Below are positions 20,265 through 33,620 of a stretch of DNA of 64,000 bases, in pieces (positions within the stretch are counted from its first letter, which is position 1; every line of letters starts with the position of its first letter). Where the stretch lies: contig OY288246.1 of assembly GCA_958450325.1 (NCBI GenBank), positions 38,248,544 to 38,312,543 on the forward strand, given 5' to 3'. Below the pieces are notes generated by a model. That model worked only from the letters and a program-made list of their open reading frames with translations, did not search any database and was not told the origin of the DNA. Both the position numbers and the translations under genes were made by a program. This stretch comes from Agrostemma githago. Its lineage: Eukaryota; Streptophyta; Magnoliopsida; Caryophyllales; Caryophyllaceae.

Positions 20265-23200
20265 TGTAACACCCCTGATTTTTATAAATTAAATTAAAAT
20301 TATGTTCGTATTTTTATTTTTGCGATTTAACTCGTAATTCTTAAAATTATTATAAAACGCGTTTATCGTTCAATCGTTTCAAACTCCTAAAATTCTTTTA
20401 TTTAGCTCGAAACTCATTTATTTTAAGTTTCGTCAAAATATTTATTTTCTTTCCTCGAGAAATCAATTTAATTCACTTTATCGAAAATTTATTATTTATC
20501 GGGAAATACTATTTGGTCGTCTAATTATTTATTTCTATCAGCTTCATTTTCGTCTCGAGTACTTTATTTACTCATTTTAAGTGACGGTCTGATGATTTAT
20601 TAATTTTATTTTATTAACTCATTTTGATTCGATTCGTGGGTCAGTCAACTTATCGTTACGGAATTCGTCTCATACCCGATTCATTTAATTATCCGTTTGT
20701 CTTACTCTCTTTTATTTGGTGAGCTGTATCATCCCCCCTTTACTGATTAATTCATTCACTCCCCCATACATTCCACCGCTTCACCTTTTTTTGTGTTGAT
20801 ATTCATTCTTTCCACCATTTCAGCCTCATTCATTCATTCATTCATTCATTTTCCCTTACACTTTCTCTAATACATTCCACCGTCTCAATTCATCATTCAT
20901 TCCCTTTTTCCTTCCTTATACATCCCACCGTTTCATCCTTGTTCAACCAGCCTTCTTCTTTTTTTCCCTTTTCGTGGCTGTTGTCCATTGTTTGCCTCTC
21001 CTTAAGCCTTCTTCGCTGCTGATGCTGATGCCTGCTGCTGCCTTTGCCCCGCTGCTGTTTCGTTTCCGGCTTCTGTTCTGATTCCTTCGCTGCTGTTATT
21101 TCTCGAGGTAGCGATCTATTCTCCTCCTCTTCTTTTCCTTGTTGTTATTCGTTTTGTTCGCTGTTGTACGGTACTTCTTTTGACTTCCGTTCCTTCTTTC
21201 CTTCTTCCTCTTCGGTTTCCGTTCGTGGTCTGCTTGTTTTTCCGACTCGGTTTTGTTGTTGCTGCTGCGTTTTTCTGGTGCTGCTGCGTCTGTTTGCTGC
21301 TGTTCTGTTTTCGCCCTTCTCATTCTTCATCTTCTCCCTGTTTTCTCTCGTTTCGGTTTTCATATTGGGGTTGTTGTTATTACTCTTCGGTTCATTACTG
21401 CTGCTATGCGGCCTATGTTCGTTGTTTTGTGTTGAGTACGATGCTCTTCTTTTCTTCCTCTTCTTCTTCTTCGCTGGTGATCTCTGCTGTTGCGTTTTCT
21501 GCTGCTTTTCCGTACCTGTCTGCCTTTGTTTTTGCTCTTACTCGCTCGTCTCATCTAGTTTGCTGCCATCCTCTTCTCTTCTGTTTCTTTATCTACTGTT
21601 GTTTTCATATTCCGATGCTGCAGCTGCTGTTTCTTCTCCGTTATCTTCTTTTCTTATCTTCTATTTCGTCCTGTGCTGTGCTTCTACCGCTGTTGTGATG
21701 ACCGTTTTGCTGCTGTTGTCACGTTTGGTGTTGTTGTTGTTGTTGTCTACTTCTTTTCCTCTTCTCATTCTTCCCTATTTTTGCTGCTATTTGCTCTTCC
21801 TCTTTCCGCTGTTGCTGTGTTGTTCGGTGTCGATCTGTGATGTTCTGTTTGCTTCCATTGATGCGTTGTTCTTTTGTTTCTGCTGTACTGCTGTACTGCT
21901 GCCTATTCGTACGTAAGGTTTGACATTTCCTAAACGTTACGTTGCCTAGTCGACTCGATTAAGTTCAACATTCGGGTTTCCTTTTGACACATAACGTCCC
22001 TTCTTATCTTGTGTCGAATACTCTTGTTCCATGGTTGTTCCATTATTTTGAGTTGAGCATCGTTTTATCCCAATCCGTTTACGTCTGTTTTAGCTTTCCT
22101 CATTATTTGGGCTTTTCAGTTATACCCGAATCCGACCTTTATCTTTTTCTTTCGTTTTTGTCAAACACGATTATTTGGTGGAGCATGCTAAGAAGGCTAC
22201 CGATTCTACAATGCAACTTGGAGCTTAAAGATGACATTTCTTCTAATTTGATGCTTGAATTGATCAAGAAGGGCGAGTTCGAGTTCGTTCGGGTATCGAC
22301 TAAAGGTAACTTTAGGACGTTACTCGATTTTATATCGTATGTTTGAGTAGTAGTATGTAGTAAATATTTTAACTTCGGTTTTTCTAATTTTAGCTATTTA
22401 TTATTGCTAATATTATAAATTTTTAAGTCGTATGCTTTACAAATATTTTACGGTTTTCGATATCGTTTTATAAATCGTTAGTAATTTCACTATTTACGAT
22501 CGTTATAATATTTTGTTAATTATCGTGACACTCGTAACTAAATAATAACGATTTCATATTTTCTTCATATTTCGTTAATTTATAATTTTAACTCAAAATT
22601 GTATTTTTATATTATAATCGAGATTTGTATACTTGTTTAATAAATTAATTTTTGTTTTACGATTTATACTAATAAATGAGAAAATAGTCGATTTTGTTTT
22701 AAATACATTTTTTATTCGAGACTATTTTTCCCTAATAATTTCTCATTTGTTTACGATTTCTTATTTTTATTAAAATCCGTATTATTTATTAATAAAAGCT
22801 ATTTATTAAGAATAATTTGAAACCTTTGTAAATCTCATAAAACGCGTTGACTCAATTAATTTTGATATCGTTTTTCTTAAAACACCTCTTTTCTAAAATT
22901 TATAGTTTAAATCGATTTCCTAATTATTTATAAAATATTATACATTGACTTATTATATTTTATTTATATTTTGAGTAACGAATTTGGAAATATATTAAAG
23001 TTACGATAACAACGATAATAATAATAAAAGGTTCATTTCGTTAGAAATGCTATTTTTAACACATTTCACTCATTTTAATAACTTACGTATTTTCTATAAG
23101 ACTTTCTATTTTAAGTAAGTTTCTAAATTAGTAAGTTTCTATTTATAGAAAGTTTCCCCTTTTAATATAAAATGGTTATTCCTTTTATCCATATCATTTA

Positions 23201-24097
23201 TATTGATTATAATTACTTTTGACTATCGATAATGGCTGTTTTGGGTTATGGAATAAAGAGAAGTGTGGGGTTAGAGTAATATAGTCTGGGGTGTACGTTT
23301 TGCCATCAACTATAAAGCTGGTGTGTCTATGTTGAGACACATTGGTCGTTGAACTGAGCATGGTTTGTGCTCAGGAGTGTGTATATTTTGACCTTAAACT
23401 TAGATATCGCATCGTGTAAGTCGCCGTCGGGTTGAACTGGATTACGGTTGGTGTCCAGGAGGGGTGTACATTACTTAAGCCAGGACCTCGCTGCACGCAG
23501 TCCTGTTATAGTTGAGTTGCCTAGTTAGAGACTGGATTCTGTTATGAGTTAAGTCTACAGTTCTCGAAGCTAGTTTCCAGTATTATCCTAGTGAAAGTCT
23601 AGCCTTGTGCACACTGAACGAATTTCCATAATGCCATTTTTGAATTATTATTATCGATTGAATTTTTGACTTGCAGGTTTGCAAATGTTTTAAGTTTCCT
23701 CCGAGAACTTATTTTATTATATCGTTTTTAATGTTTTCTCATTTTAAGTATTTTGATATAATAATACTATTATTTTTCCATATGATATAATATGGCTGGG
23801 AGAACGTCCGAGTTACTCCCCACTGACGTGGCTGTTATGTTTATAACATGACAGGTATTTGCTGCTGGGTTTTCGGTGTGAGCTAGCGAGTAGCATGGAT
23901 CCTACTCTTTCTTCATTCTTGTAATTTATGGATTTGTATAACCCATTTGAAGAATTTTCTTTTTAGCCCTTTTGTAAAAAGAGGCATTTGTATCGACTGA
24001 CCTTTCTTTTAATAAGATATAGTTTGTCAGTGTGTTTTAATCCCAACTCTACAGTGTTTCCGCCACTGTATTGCGTTAGAATTTCTAGGGGATTACA
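20265..24097 (+). repeat. LARD array, LTR 1
   Basis: 3833 bp. One CATT more than the other copies in the microsatellite near 20830. After an AT-rich start it has a CT/CTG-rich stretch (about 21000-21900), AT-rich sequence to 23200, and ends GGGGATTACA. The open frames in the CTG-rich stretch are low-complexity Ser/Leu/Cys/Phe strings. Confidence 0.93.
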
Positions 24098-24099
24098 GT

Positions 24100-24111
24100 T
24101 GGTATCAGAGC
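24100..24111 (+). promoter_or_regulatory. iMet primer binding site of the LARD
   Basis: TGGTATCAGAGC two bases after the LTR. Copies follow LTR 2 and LTR 3 (30776 and 37452). LTR 4 is followed directly by the TSD, as expected of a terminal 3' LTR. Confidence 0.9.
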
Positions 24112-26907
24112 ATTGTTGCTCTCGACGCTTACACCTGATTCTAGGAAAAATACCAGTAAATTATTTGAATTAAATAAATATTAGTGAGAGATGGGTAGAA
24201 ACCAAAATAAGGACTTAACTGTTAGGTTTATATGTTCTTGTAACTCAATGATTAGCATTGAATATTTGTTGCTTTTGTCTGGAAGAAGATGAATGTAGAA
24301 GAAGATGATAGGACGCTGCCCCAGATCGGGACAAGACCTGCTCAAAACTCTCAACGCCTGCTGACTCGAGTGGACAACTTGGTGCTCCAAGAAAGATGCC
24401 GATAGTGACTTTTCAGCTCTGGTTTAGTTTGCTCAAGTTACGGGTTAGATGATCAAGAGTAGATTCATGTTCCGTGATGTCGCAGTAGATCCAGATCGAG
24501 TGACCCAGGACTTTCATTCTCGTGCCTCTGCAAGAAGATGAAGTAATCTATTTACTTTCCTCGTGAACCTTAGAGGTCCATACTTTCCCTTCTCGGTTTA
24601 GGTCTTTATCTTCTAGAATCATTGATTCTTTTCTTCATGCTTCTGCTTCTTATAATTCTTCTCTTACATATCCGCGTCTTCATTCTTGTGATCAATCTTT
24701 GATTTATTCTTCTATTTTACCACCCTCCTCTTGAGATTCTTGGTTTGACCGAATTCCGTCTCAGTGAACCCCGTGAAAAGTCATAGATGTTTGAGGCTTA
24801 GTAAAACCTTGTACATGGTTTGAGGATTGTGAGTTATACCCTGTTATCTACCTTAGTAAGCTTTTGAGGATCGATTTGAATGATAAAGTGTCGATTAATG
24901 GAATTAGGATGATACTTTAGACCCTGAACCTTGGGTTATAGGTTACTTTGATTATTTTGGAGTACTTAGAGTTGAATATACTTTGAAGTAGTAAGAGTAC
25001 ATCATATTTGATGGATACCTAGTACCTAACCTAGAACTGAACAAATACAACTGATAATATTACTTTGGAGATTCTTATCTAATGCTTATTGGATGGATGC
25101 ATCGCGAATATTTGGGATCATAGAGTATTGGTCAAAGTGTTAGCCTGAGTGTTGTGGTACCATTGAAGGTTTTCATTAATGTCGTTTGAAATTTTGGTTG
25201 ACATAGATTACCCGTGTTTATTAAGGGTTAGATCGTTGATCGTTGTTTAAGGTTGTAACCTATGAACTTTGGAGTTGAGTGATCTAACTTGGAAAAATCA
25301 TTATTGTCCTTGAAGAAGAGAATTATCATGCACAATCACAATTTGGATTTATCACGTTGTTTTGAGGAATACTTAATGTCAATCATCTTAATGGATTTAT
25401 AGTTCAGAACCTTAGACCAACGATATTGTGGTTTCCTTGAGTTGTTAAATATTTTGTGGTTGCCTTATTGTAATCAAGCATTTGATGGGCTTCTCAGGAA
25501 CCTAGGAACCTTAGTTGAACAACGTGTTTTGAGGATGTGAGTATCTGTTATTATATATTGAGGTTGAGTGTACCTTAGGTTGGTGTGCTTCTTAATCCCT
25601 ATCTGTTTATGGTGTTAGGATTATGTTGGTGATCATTTTGAAGTTTTTGTGTCCGGACATTGTGAATTGGTGGATTTTATTTAGTGTTCCTTACTCGAGA
25701 AATTTGAAGTATACCTCGAGTTTAGACCTTATGAGCTTTGAATTTATGAGCCTTAGTGATTACAAGTTTGGGTATATTTTGATAACCGTCTAAATCATTT
25801 GTGGATTTTTACCGTACTAATTGAAATATTATATAAGTATGTAAGACTTAATTTTGGAGGCTATGGCAGTTGATGTTTTTGGAGGTTTTAGATTGAGTAG
25901 GACCACCCTGTACTGATATTGGACTTAGCGTTATTTGATGGGAATTAGGAACCCGTGTTTGTGGAAGTCGTGCTAGGAATCTCGAGATGATTAATTTCTT
26001 CCATAATCCTTGAGAGCTCTTTTTATTCTCAACTCCGTCTTTCTTTCTGCTCCTCTTGAATTCTGTTACGGTAACTCCTGCCAATCCCTTCAACCTTTGT
26101 CGATTTTGAAAGCTCTTATTTTTAATTTATTTATCCTTGTTCTATTTGCCCGTTAACTATTTTTCGAACTCCCTATTTTATAAAAAGTTTGACTTGTTTA
26201 AAAAAAAAATGGACTATCGTAAAATTTTAACATTTTGAGTTATAAATTTCACAACTTGTATTTCGTTTTTGTTTTATTTTTGGTCCCGTTCAAAGGGCCT
26301 AAATAATTTATTTTAAAGTATTTCGAAATTGTTTAAAATTTTAATTTTGATTTTCAAGTGATCGAGATTTTATAAAAGCTTTCTTAATTGCAAATATTTT
26401 GATTTCTATGAGATTATTAGGTAAAATGACTTAAAAATTCCCGAAAAACTTCGTATGTCTAAACTTTTGTTTTATTGTCATTAGACTTTAAATCCGTTAT
26501 TGAAAATGTTTGTCGACGGGTTCGATTATTATTTACTAACTACAAAACTGGATTTCTCCAATTTTTGTTTGGTCTTAAAAGCGTAATATTGTCGAATTTC
26601 TCAATCAAAACGTTGTATTGTTGCTTTGAAAATACTTGGGTACCCTTCCCCTTGAGTTCGCTTAGAAATATTGTTTATCGTCCTTATTTTATCAACTAAT
26701 TTTAACTTACGATTTTATTAATTTAAATGATTTCGAACTTTGTGAATTGAGCCCAACTCTTCTTGATATAAATCTTGTCTTCGATTTAGATTTCATATAA
26801 CGTTTGCGGTGTAAAATTTTAAAAATCGAGATTGTGATGCGAGTTAAGCATTCTCATTCTGTTTAAGTGATATACGTTGTTTTCCACTCTATTATTATGT
26901 TTTTGTT

Positions 26908-26944
26908 AGTTTCGAGGACGAAACTTCTTTTTAGTGGGGAAGAT
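26908..26944 (+). promoter_or_regulatory. LARD polypurine tract with AGGA-loop hairpin
   Basis: Perfect 7-bp stem AGTTTCG/CGAAACT, loop AGGA, then TTCTTTTT-type spacer and AGTGGGGAAGAT ending at the next LTR. Copies are at 33584-33620 and 40260-40296; the last has AGTGGAGAAGAT. Confidence 0.82.
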
Positions 26945-29900
26945 TGTAACACCCCTGATTTTTATAAATTAAATTAAAATTATGTTCGTATTTTTATTTT
27001 TGCGATTTAACTCGTAATTCTTAAAATTATTATAAAACGCGTTTATCGTTCAATCGTTTCAAACTCCTAAAATTCTTTTATTTAGCTCGAAACTCATTTA
27101 TTTTAAGTTTCGTCAAAATATTTATTTTCTTTCCTCGAGAAATCAATTTAATTCACTTTATCGAAAATTTATTATTTATCGGGAAATACTATTTGGTCGT
27201 CTAATTATTTATTTCTATCAGCTTCATTTTCGTCTCGAGTACTTTATTTACTCATTTTAAGTGACGGTCTGATGATTTATTAATTTTATTTTATTAACTC
27301 ATTTTGATTCGATTCGTGGGTCAGTCAACTTATCGTTACGGAATTCGTCTCATACCCGATTCATTTAATTATCCGTTTGTCTTACTCTCTTTTATTTGGT
27401 GAGCTGTATCATCCCCCCTTTACTGATTAATTCATTCACTCCCCCATACATTCCACCGCTTCACCTTTTTTTGTGTTGATATTCATTCTTTCCACCATTT
27501 CAGCCTCATTCATTCATTCATTCATTTTCCCTTACACTTTCTCTAATACATTCCACCGTCTCAATTCATCATTCATTCCATTTTTCCTTCCTTATACATC
27601 CCACCGTTTCATCCTTGTTCAACCAGCCTTCTTCTTTTTTTCCCTTTTCGTGGCTGTTGTCCATTGTTTGCCTCTCCTTAAGCCTTCTTCGCTGCTGATG
27701 CTGATGCCTGCTGCTGCCTTTGCCCCGCTGCTGTTTCGTTTCCGGCTTCTGTTCTGATTCCTTCGCTGCTGTTATTTCTCGAGGTAGCGATCTATTCTCC
27801 TCCTCTTCTTTTCCTTGTTGTTATTCGTTTTGTTCGCTGTTGTACGGTACTTCTTTTGACTTCCGTTCCTTCTTTCCTTCTTCCTCTTCGGTTTCCGTTC
27901 GTGGTCTGCTTGTTTTTCCGACTCGGTTTTGTTGTTGCTGCTGCGTTTTTCTGGTGCTGCTGCGTCTGTTTGCTGCTGTTCTGTTTTCGCCCTTCTCATT
28001 CTTCATCTTCTCCCTGTTTTCTCTCGTTTCGGTTTTCATATTGGGGTTGTTGTTATTACTCTTCGGTTCATTACTGCTGCTATGCGGCCTATGTTCGTTG
28101 TTTTGTGTTGAGTACGATGCTCTTCTTTTCTTCCTCTTCTTCTTCTTCGCTGGTGATCTCTGCTGTTGCGTTTTCTGCTGCTTTTCCGTACCTGTCTGCC
28201 TTTGTTTTTGCTCTTACTCGCTCGTCTCATCTAGTTTGCTGCCATCCTCTTCTCTTCTGTTTCTTTATCTACTGTTTTTTTCATATTCCGATGCTGCAGC
28301 TGCTGTTTCTTCTCCGTTATCTTCTTTTCTTATCTTCTATTTCGTCCTGTGCTGTGCTTCTACCGCTGTTGTGATGACCGTTTTGCTGCTGTTGTCACGT
28401 TTGGTGTTGTTGTTGTTGTTGTCTACTTCTTTTCCTCTTCTCATTCTTCCCTATTTTTGCTGCTATTTGCTCTTCCTCTTTCCGCTGTTGCTGTGTTGTT
28501 CGGTGTCGATCTGTGATGTTCTGTTTGCTTCCATTGATGCGTTGTTCTTTTGTTTCTGCTGTACTGCTGTACTGCTGCCTATTCGTACGTAAGGTTTGAC
28601 ATTTCCTAAACGTTACGTTGCCTAGTCGACTCGATTAAGTTCAACATTCGGGTTTCCTTTTGACACATAACGTCCCTTCTTATCTTGTGTCGAATACTCT
28701 TGTTCCATGGTTGTTCCATTATTTTGAGTTGAGCATCGTTTTATCCCAATCCGTTTACGTCTGTTTTAGCTTTCCTCATTATTTGGGCTTTTCAGTTATA
28801 CCCGAATCCGACCTTTATCTTTTTCTTTCGTTTTTGTCAAACACGATTATTTGGTGGAGCATGCTAAGAAGGCTACCGATTCTACAATGCAACTTGGAGC
28901 TTAAAGATGACATTTCTTCTAATTTGATGCTTGAATTGATCAAGAAGGGCGAGTTCGAGTTCGTTCGGGTATCGACTAAAGGTAACTTTAGGACGTTACT
29001 CGATTTTATATCGTATGTTTGAGTAGTAGTATGTAGTAAATATTTTAACTTCGGTTTTTCTAATTTTAGCTATTTATTATTGCTAATATTATAAATTTTT
29101 AAGTCGTATGCTTTACAAATATTTTACGGTTTTCGATATCGTTTTATAAATCGTTAGTAATTTCACTATTTACGATTGTTATAATATTTTGTTAATTATC
29201 GTGACACTAGTAACTAAATAATAACGATTTCATATTTTCTTCATATTTCGTTAATTTATAATTTTAACTCAAAATTGTATTTTTATATTATAATCGAGAT
29301 TTGTATACTTGTTTAATAAATTAATTTTTGTTTTACGATTTATACTAATAAATGAGAAAATAGTCGATTTTGTTTTAAATACATTTTTTATTCGAGACTA
29401 TTTTTCCCTAATAATTTCTCATTTGTTTACGATTTCTTATTTTTATTAAAATCCGTATTATTTATTAATAAAAGCTATTTATTAAGAATAATTTGAAACC
29501 TTTGTAAATCTCATAAAACGCGTTGACTCAATTAATTTTGATATCGTTTTTCTTAAAACACCTCTTTTCTAAAATTTATAGTTTAAATCGATTTCCTAAT
29601 TATTTATAAAATATTATACATTGACTTATTATATTTTATTTATATTTTGAGTAACGAATTTGGAAATATATTAAAGTTACGATAACAACGATAATAATAA
29701 TAAAAGGTTCATTTCGTTAGAAATGCTATTTTTAACACATTTCACTCATTTTAATAACTTACGTATTTTCTATAAGACTTTCTATTTTAAGTAAGTTTCT
29801 AAATTAGTAAGTTTCTATTTATAGAAAGTTTCCCCTTTTAATATAAAATGGTTATTCCTTTTATCCATATCATTTATATTGATTATAATTACTTTTGACT

Positions 29901-30773
29901 ATCGATAATGGCTGTTTTGGGTTATGGAATAAAGAGAAGTGTGGGGTTAGAGTAATATAGTCTGGGGTGTACGTTTTGCCATCAACTATAAAGCTGGTGT
30001 GTCTATGTTGAGACACATTGGTCGTTGAACTGAGCATGGTTTGTGCTCAGGAGTGTGTATATTTTGACCTTAAACTTAGATATCGCATCGTGTAAGTCGC
30101 CGTCGGGTTGAACTGGATTACGGTTGGTGTCCAGGAGGGGTGTACATTACTTAAGCCAGGACCTCGCTGCACGCAGTCCTGTTATAGTTGAGTTGCCTAG
30201 TTAGAGACTGGATTCTGTTATGAGTTAAGTCTACAGTTCTCGAAGCTAGTTTCCAGTATTATCCTAGTGAAAGTCTAGCCTTGTGCACACTGAACGAATT
30301 TCCATAATGCCATTTTTGAATTATTATTATCGATTGAATTTTTGACTTGCAGGTTTGCAAATGTTTTAAGTTTCCTCCGAGAACTTATTTTATTATATCG
30401 TTTTTAATGTTTTCTCATTTTAAGTATTTTGATATAATAATACTATTATTTTTCCATATGATATAATATGGCTGGGAGAACGTCCGAGTTACTCCCCACT
30501 GACGTGGCTGTTATGTTTATAACATGACAGGTATTTGCTGCTGGGTTTTCGGTGTGAGCTAGCGAGTAGCATGGATCCTACTCTTTCTTCATTCTTGTAA
30601 TTTATGGATTTGTATAACCCATTTGAAGAATTTTCTTTTTAGCCCTTTTGTAAAAAGAGGCATTTGTATCGACTGACCTTTCTTTTAATAAGATATAGTT
30701 TGTCAGTGTGTTTTAATCCCAACTCTACAGTGTTTCCGCCACTGTATTGCGTTAGAATTTCTAGGGGATTACA
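26945..30773 (+). repeat. LARD array, LTR 2
   Basis: 3829 bp. Shares a T-for-G change with LTR 3 near 28276 and has private changes near 29178 and 29209 (ACGATTG, ACTAGTAAC). Confidence 0.93.
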
Positions 30774-33620
30774 GTTGGTATCAGAGCATTGTTGCTCTCG
30801 ACGCTTACACCTGATTCTAGGAAAAATACCAGTAAATTATTTGAATTAAATAAATATTAGTGAGAGATGGGTAGAAACCAAAATAAGGACTTAACTGTTA
30901 GGTTTATATGTTCTTGTAACTCAATGATTAGCATTGAATATTTGTTGCTTTTGTCTGGAAGAAGATGAATGTAGAAGAAGATGATAGGACGCTGCCCCAG
31001 ATCGGGACAAGACCTGCTCAAAACTCTCAACGCCTGCTGACTCGAGTGGACAACTTGGTGCTCCAAGAAAGATGCCGATAGTGACTTTTCAGCTCTGGTT
31101 TAGTTTGCTCAAGTTACGGGTTAGATGATCAAGAGTAGATTCATGTTCCGTGATGTCGCAGTAGATCCAGATCGAGTGACCCAGGACTTTCATTCTCGTG
31201 CCTCTGCAAGAAGATGAAGTAATCTATTTACTTTCCTCGTGAACCTTAGAGGTCCATACTTTCCCTTCTCGGTTTAGGTCTTTATCTTCTAGAATCATTG
31301 ATTCTTTTCTTCATGCTTCTGCTTCTTATAATTCTTCTCTTACATATCCGCATCTTCATTCTTGTGATCAATCTTTGATTTATTCTTCTATTTTACCACC
31401 CTCCTCTTGAGATTCTTGGTTTGACCGAATTCCGTCTCAGTGAACCCCGTGAAAAGTCATAGATGTTTGAGGCTTAGTAAAACCTTGTACATGGTTTGAG
31501 GATTGTGAGTTATACCCTGTTATCTACCTTAGTAAGCTTTTGAGGATCGATTTGAATGATAAAGTGTCGATTAATGGAATTAGGATGATACTTTAGACCC
31601 TGAACCTTGGGTTATAGGTTACTTTGATTATTTTGGAGTACTTAGAGTTGAATATACTTTGAAGTAGTAAGAGTACATCATATTTGATGGATACCTAGTA
31701 CCTAACCTAGAACTGAACTAATACAACTGATAATATTACTTTGGAGATTCTTATCTAATGCTTATTGGATGGATGCATCGCGAATATTTGGGATCATAGA
31801 GTATTGGTCAAAGTGTTAGCCTGAGTGTTGTGGTACCATTGAAGGTTTTCATTAATGTCGTTTGAAATTTTGGTTGACATAGATTACCCGTGTTTATTAA
31901 GGGTTAGATCGTTGATCGTTGTTTAAGGTTGTAACCTATGAACTTTGGAGTTGAGTGATCTAACTTGGAAAAATCATTATTGTCCTTGAAGAAGAGAACT
32001 ATCATGCACAATCACAATTTGGATTTATCACGTTGTTTTGAGGAATACTTAATGTCAATCATCTTAATGGATTTATAGTTCAGAACCTTAGACCAACGAT
32101 ATTGTGGTTTCCTTGAGTTGTTAAATATTTTGTGGTTGCCTTATTGTAATCAAGCATTTGATGGGCTTCTCAGGAACCTAGGAACCTTAGTTGAACAACG
32201 TGTTTTGAGGATGTGAGTATCTGTTATTATATATTGAGGTTGAGTGTACCTTAGGTTGGTGTGCTTCTTAATCCCTATCTGTTTATGGTGTTAGGATTAT
32301 GTTGGTGATCATTTTGAAGTTTTTGTGTCCGGACATTGTGAATTGGTGGATTTTATTTAGTGTTCCTTACTCGAGAAATTTGAAGTATACCTCGAGTTTA
32401 GACCTTATGAGCTTTGAATTTATGAGCCTTAGTGATTACAAGTTTGGGTATATTTTGATAACCGTCTAAATCATTTGTGGATTTTTACCGTACTAATTGA
32501 AATATTATATAAGTATGTAAGACTTAATTTTGGAGGCTATGGCAGTTGATGTTTTTGGAGGTTTTAGATTGAGTAGGACCACCCTGTACTGATATTGGAC
32601 TTAGCGTTATTTGATGGGAATTAGGAACCCGTGTTTGTGGAAGTCGTGCTAGGAATCTCGAGATGATTAATTTCTTCCATAATCCTTGAGAGCTCTTTTT
32701 ATTCTCAACTCCGTCTTTCTTTCTGCTCCTCTTGAATTCTGTTACGGTAACTCCTGCCAATCCCTTCAACCTTTGTCGATTTTGAAAGCTCTTATTTTTA
32801 ATTTATTTATCCTTGTTCTATTTGCCCGTTAACTATTTTTCGAACTCCCTATTTTATAAAAAGTTTGACTTGTTTAAAAAAAAAATGGACTATCGTAAAA
32901 TTTTAACATTTTGAGTTATAAATTTCACAACTTGTATTTCGTTTTTGTTTTATTTTTGGTCCCGTTCAAAGGGCCTAAATAATTTATTTTAAAGTATTTC
33001 GAAATTGTTTAAAATTTTAATTTTGATTTTCAAGTGATCGAGATTTTATAAAAGCTTTCTTAATTGCAAATATTTTGATTTCTATGAGATTATTAGGTAA
33101 AATGACTTAAAAATTCCCGAAAAACTTCGTATGTCTAAACTTTTGTTTTATTGTCATTAGACTTTAAATCCGTTATTGAAAATGTTTGTCGACGGGTTCG
33201 ATTATTATTTACTAACTACAAAACTGGATTTCTCCAATTTTTGTTTGGTCTTAAAAGCGTAATATTGTCGAATTTCTCAATCAAAACGTTGTATTGTTGC
33301 TTTGAAAATACTTGGGTACCCTTCCCCTTGAGTTCGCTTAGAAATATTGTTTATCGTCCTTATTTTATCAACTAATTTTAACTTACGATTTTATTAATTT
33401 AAATGATTTCGAACTTTGTGAATTGAGCCCAACTCTTCTTGATATAAATCTTGTCTTCGATTTAGATTTCATATAACGTTTGCGGTGTAAAATTTTAAAA
33501 ATCGAGATTGTGATGCGAGTTAAGCATTCTCATTCTGTTTAAGTGATATACGTTGTTTTCCACTCTATTATTATGTTTTTGTTAGTTTCGAGGACGAAAC
33601 TTCTTTTTAGTGGGGAAGAT
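30774..33620 (+). other. LARD array, internal region 2 (non-coding)
   Basis: Shares three substitutions with internal region 3 against region 1 (CCGCATC, GAACTAATAC, GAGAACTATC). Confidence 0.9.

Larger units (their letters stand above)
24098..26944 (+). other. LARD array, internal region 1 (non-coding)
   Basis: 2847 bp from the PBS at 24100-24111 to the PPT. No frame above 81 codons and none resembling a retrotransposon protein. It ends with the AGTTTCG-AGGA-CGAAACT hairpin and purine tract. Nearly identical copies lie at 30774-33620 and 37450-40296. Confidence 0.9.

Noticed and set aside
21044..21916. 290-codon open frame in each LARD LTR (also at 27720, 34396 and 41072)
   Set aside because: It translates CTG/TTC-rich low-complexity DNA into Ser/Leu/Cys/Phe strings, overlaps open frames on both strands, and is kept only because the units are recent copies.
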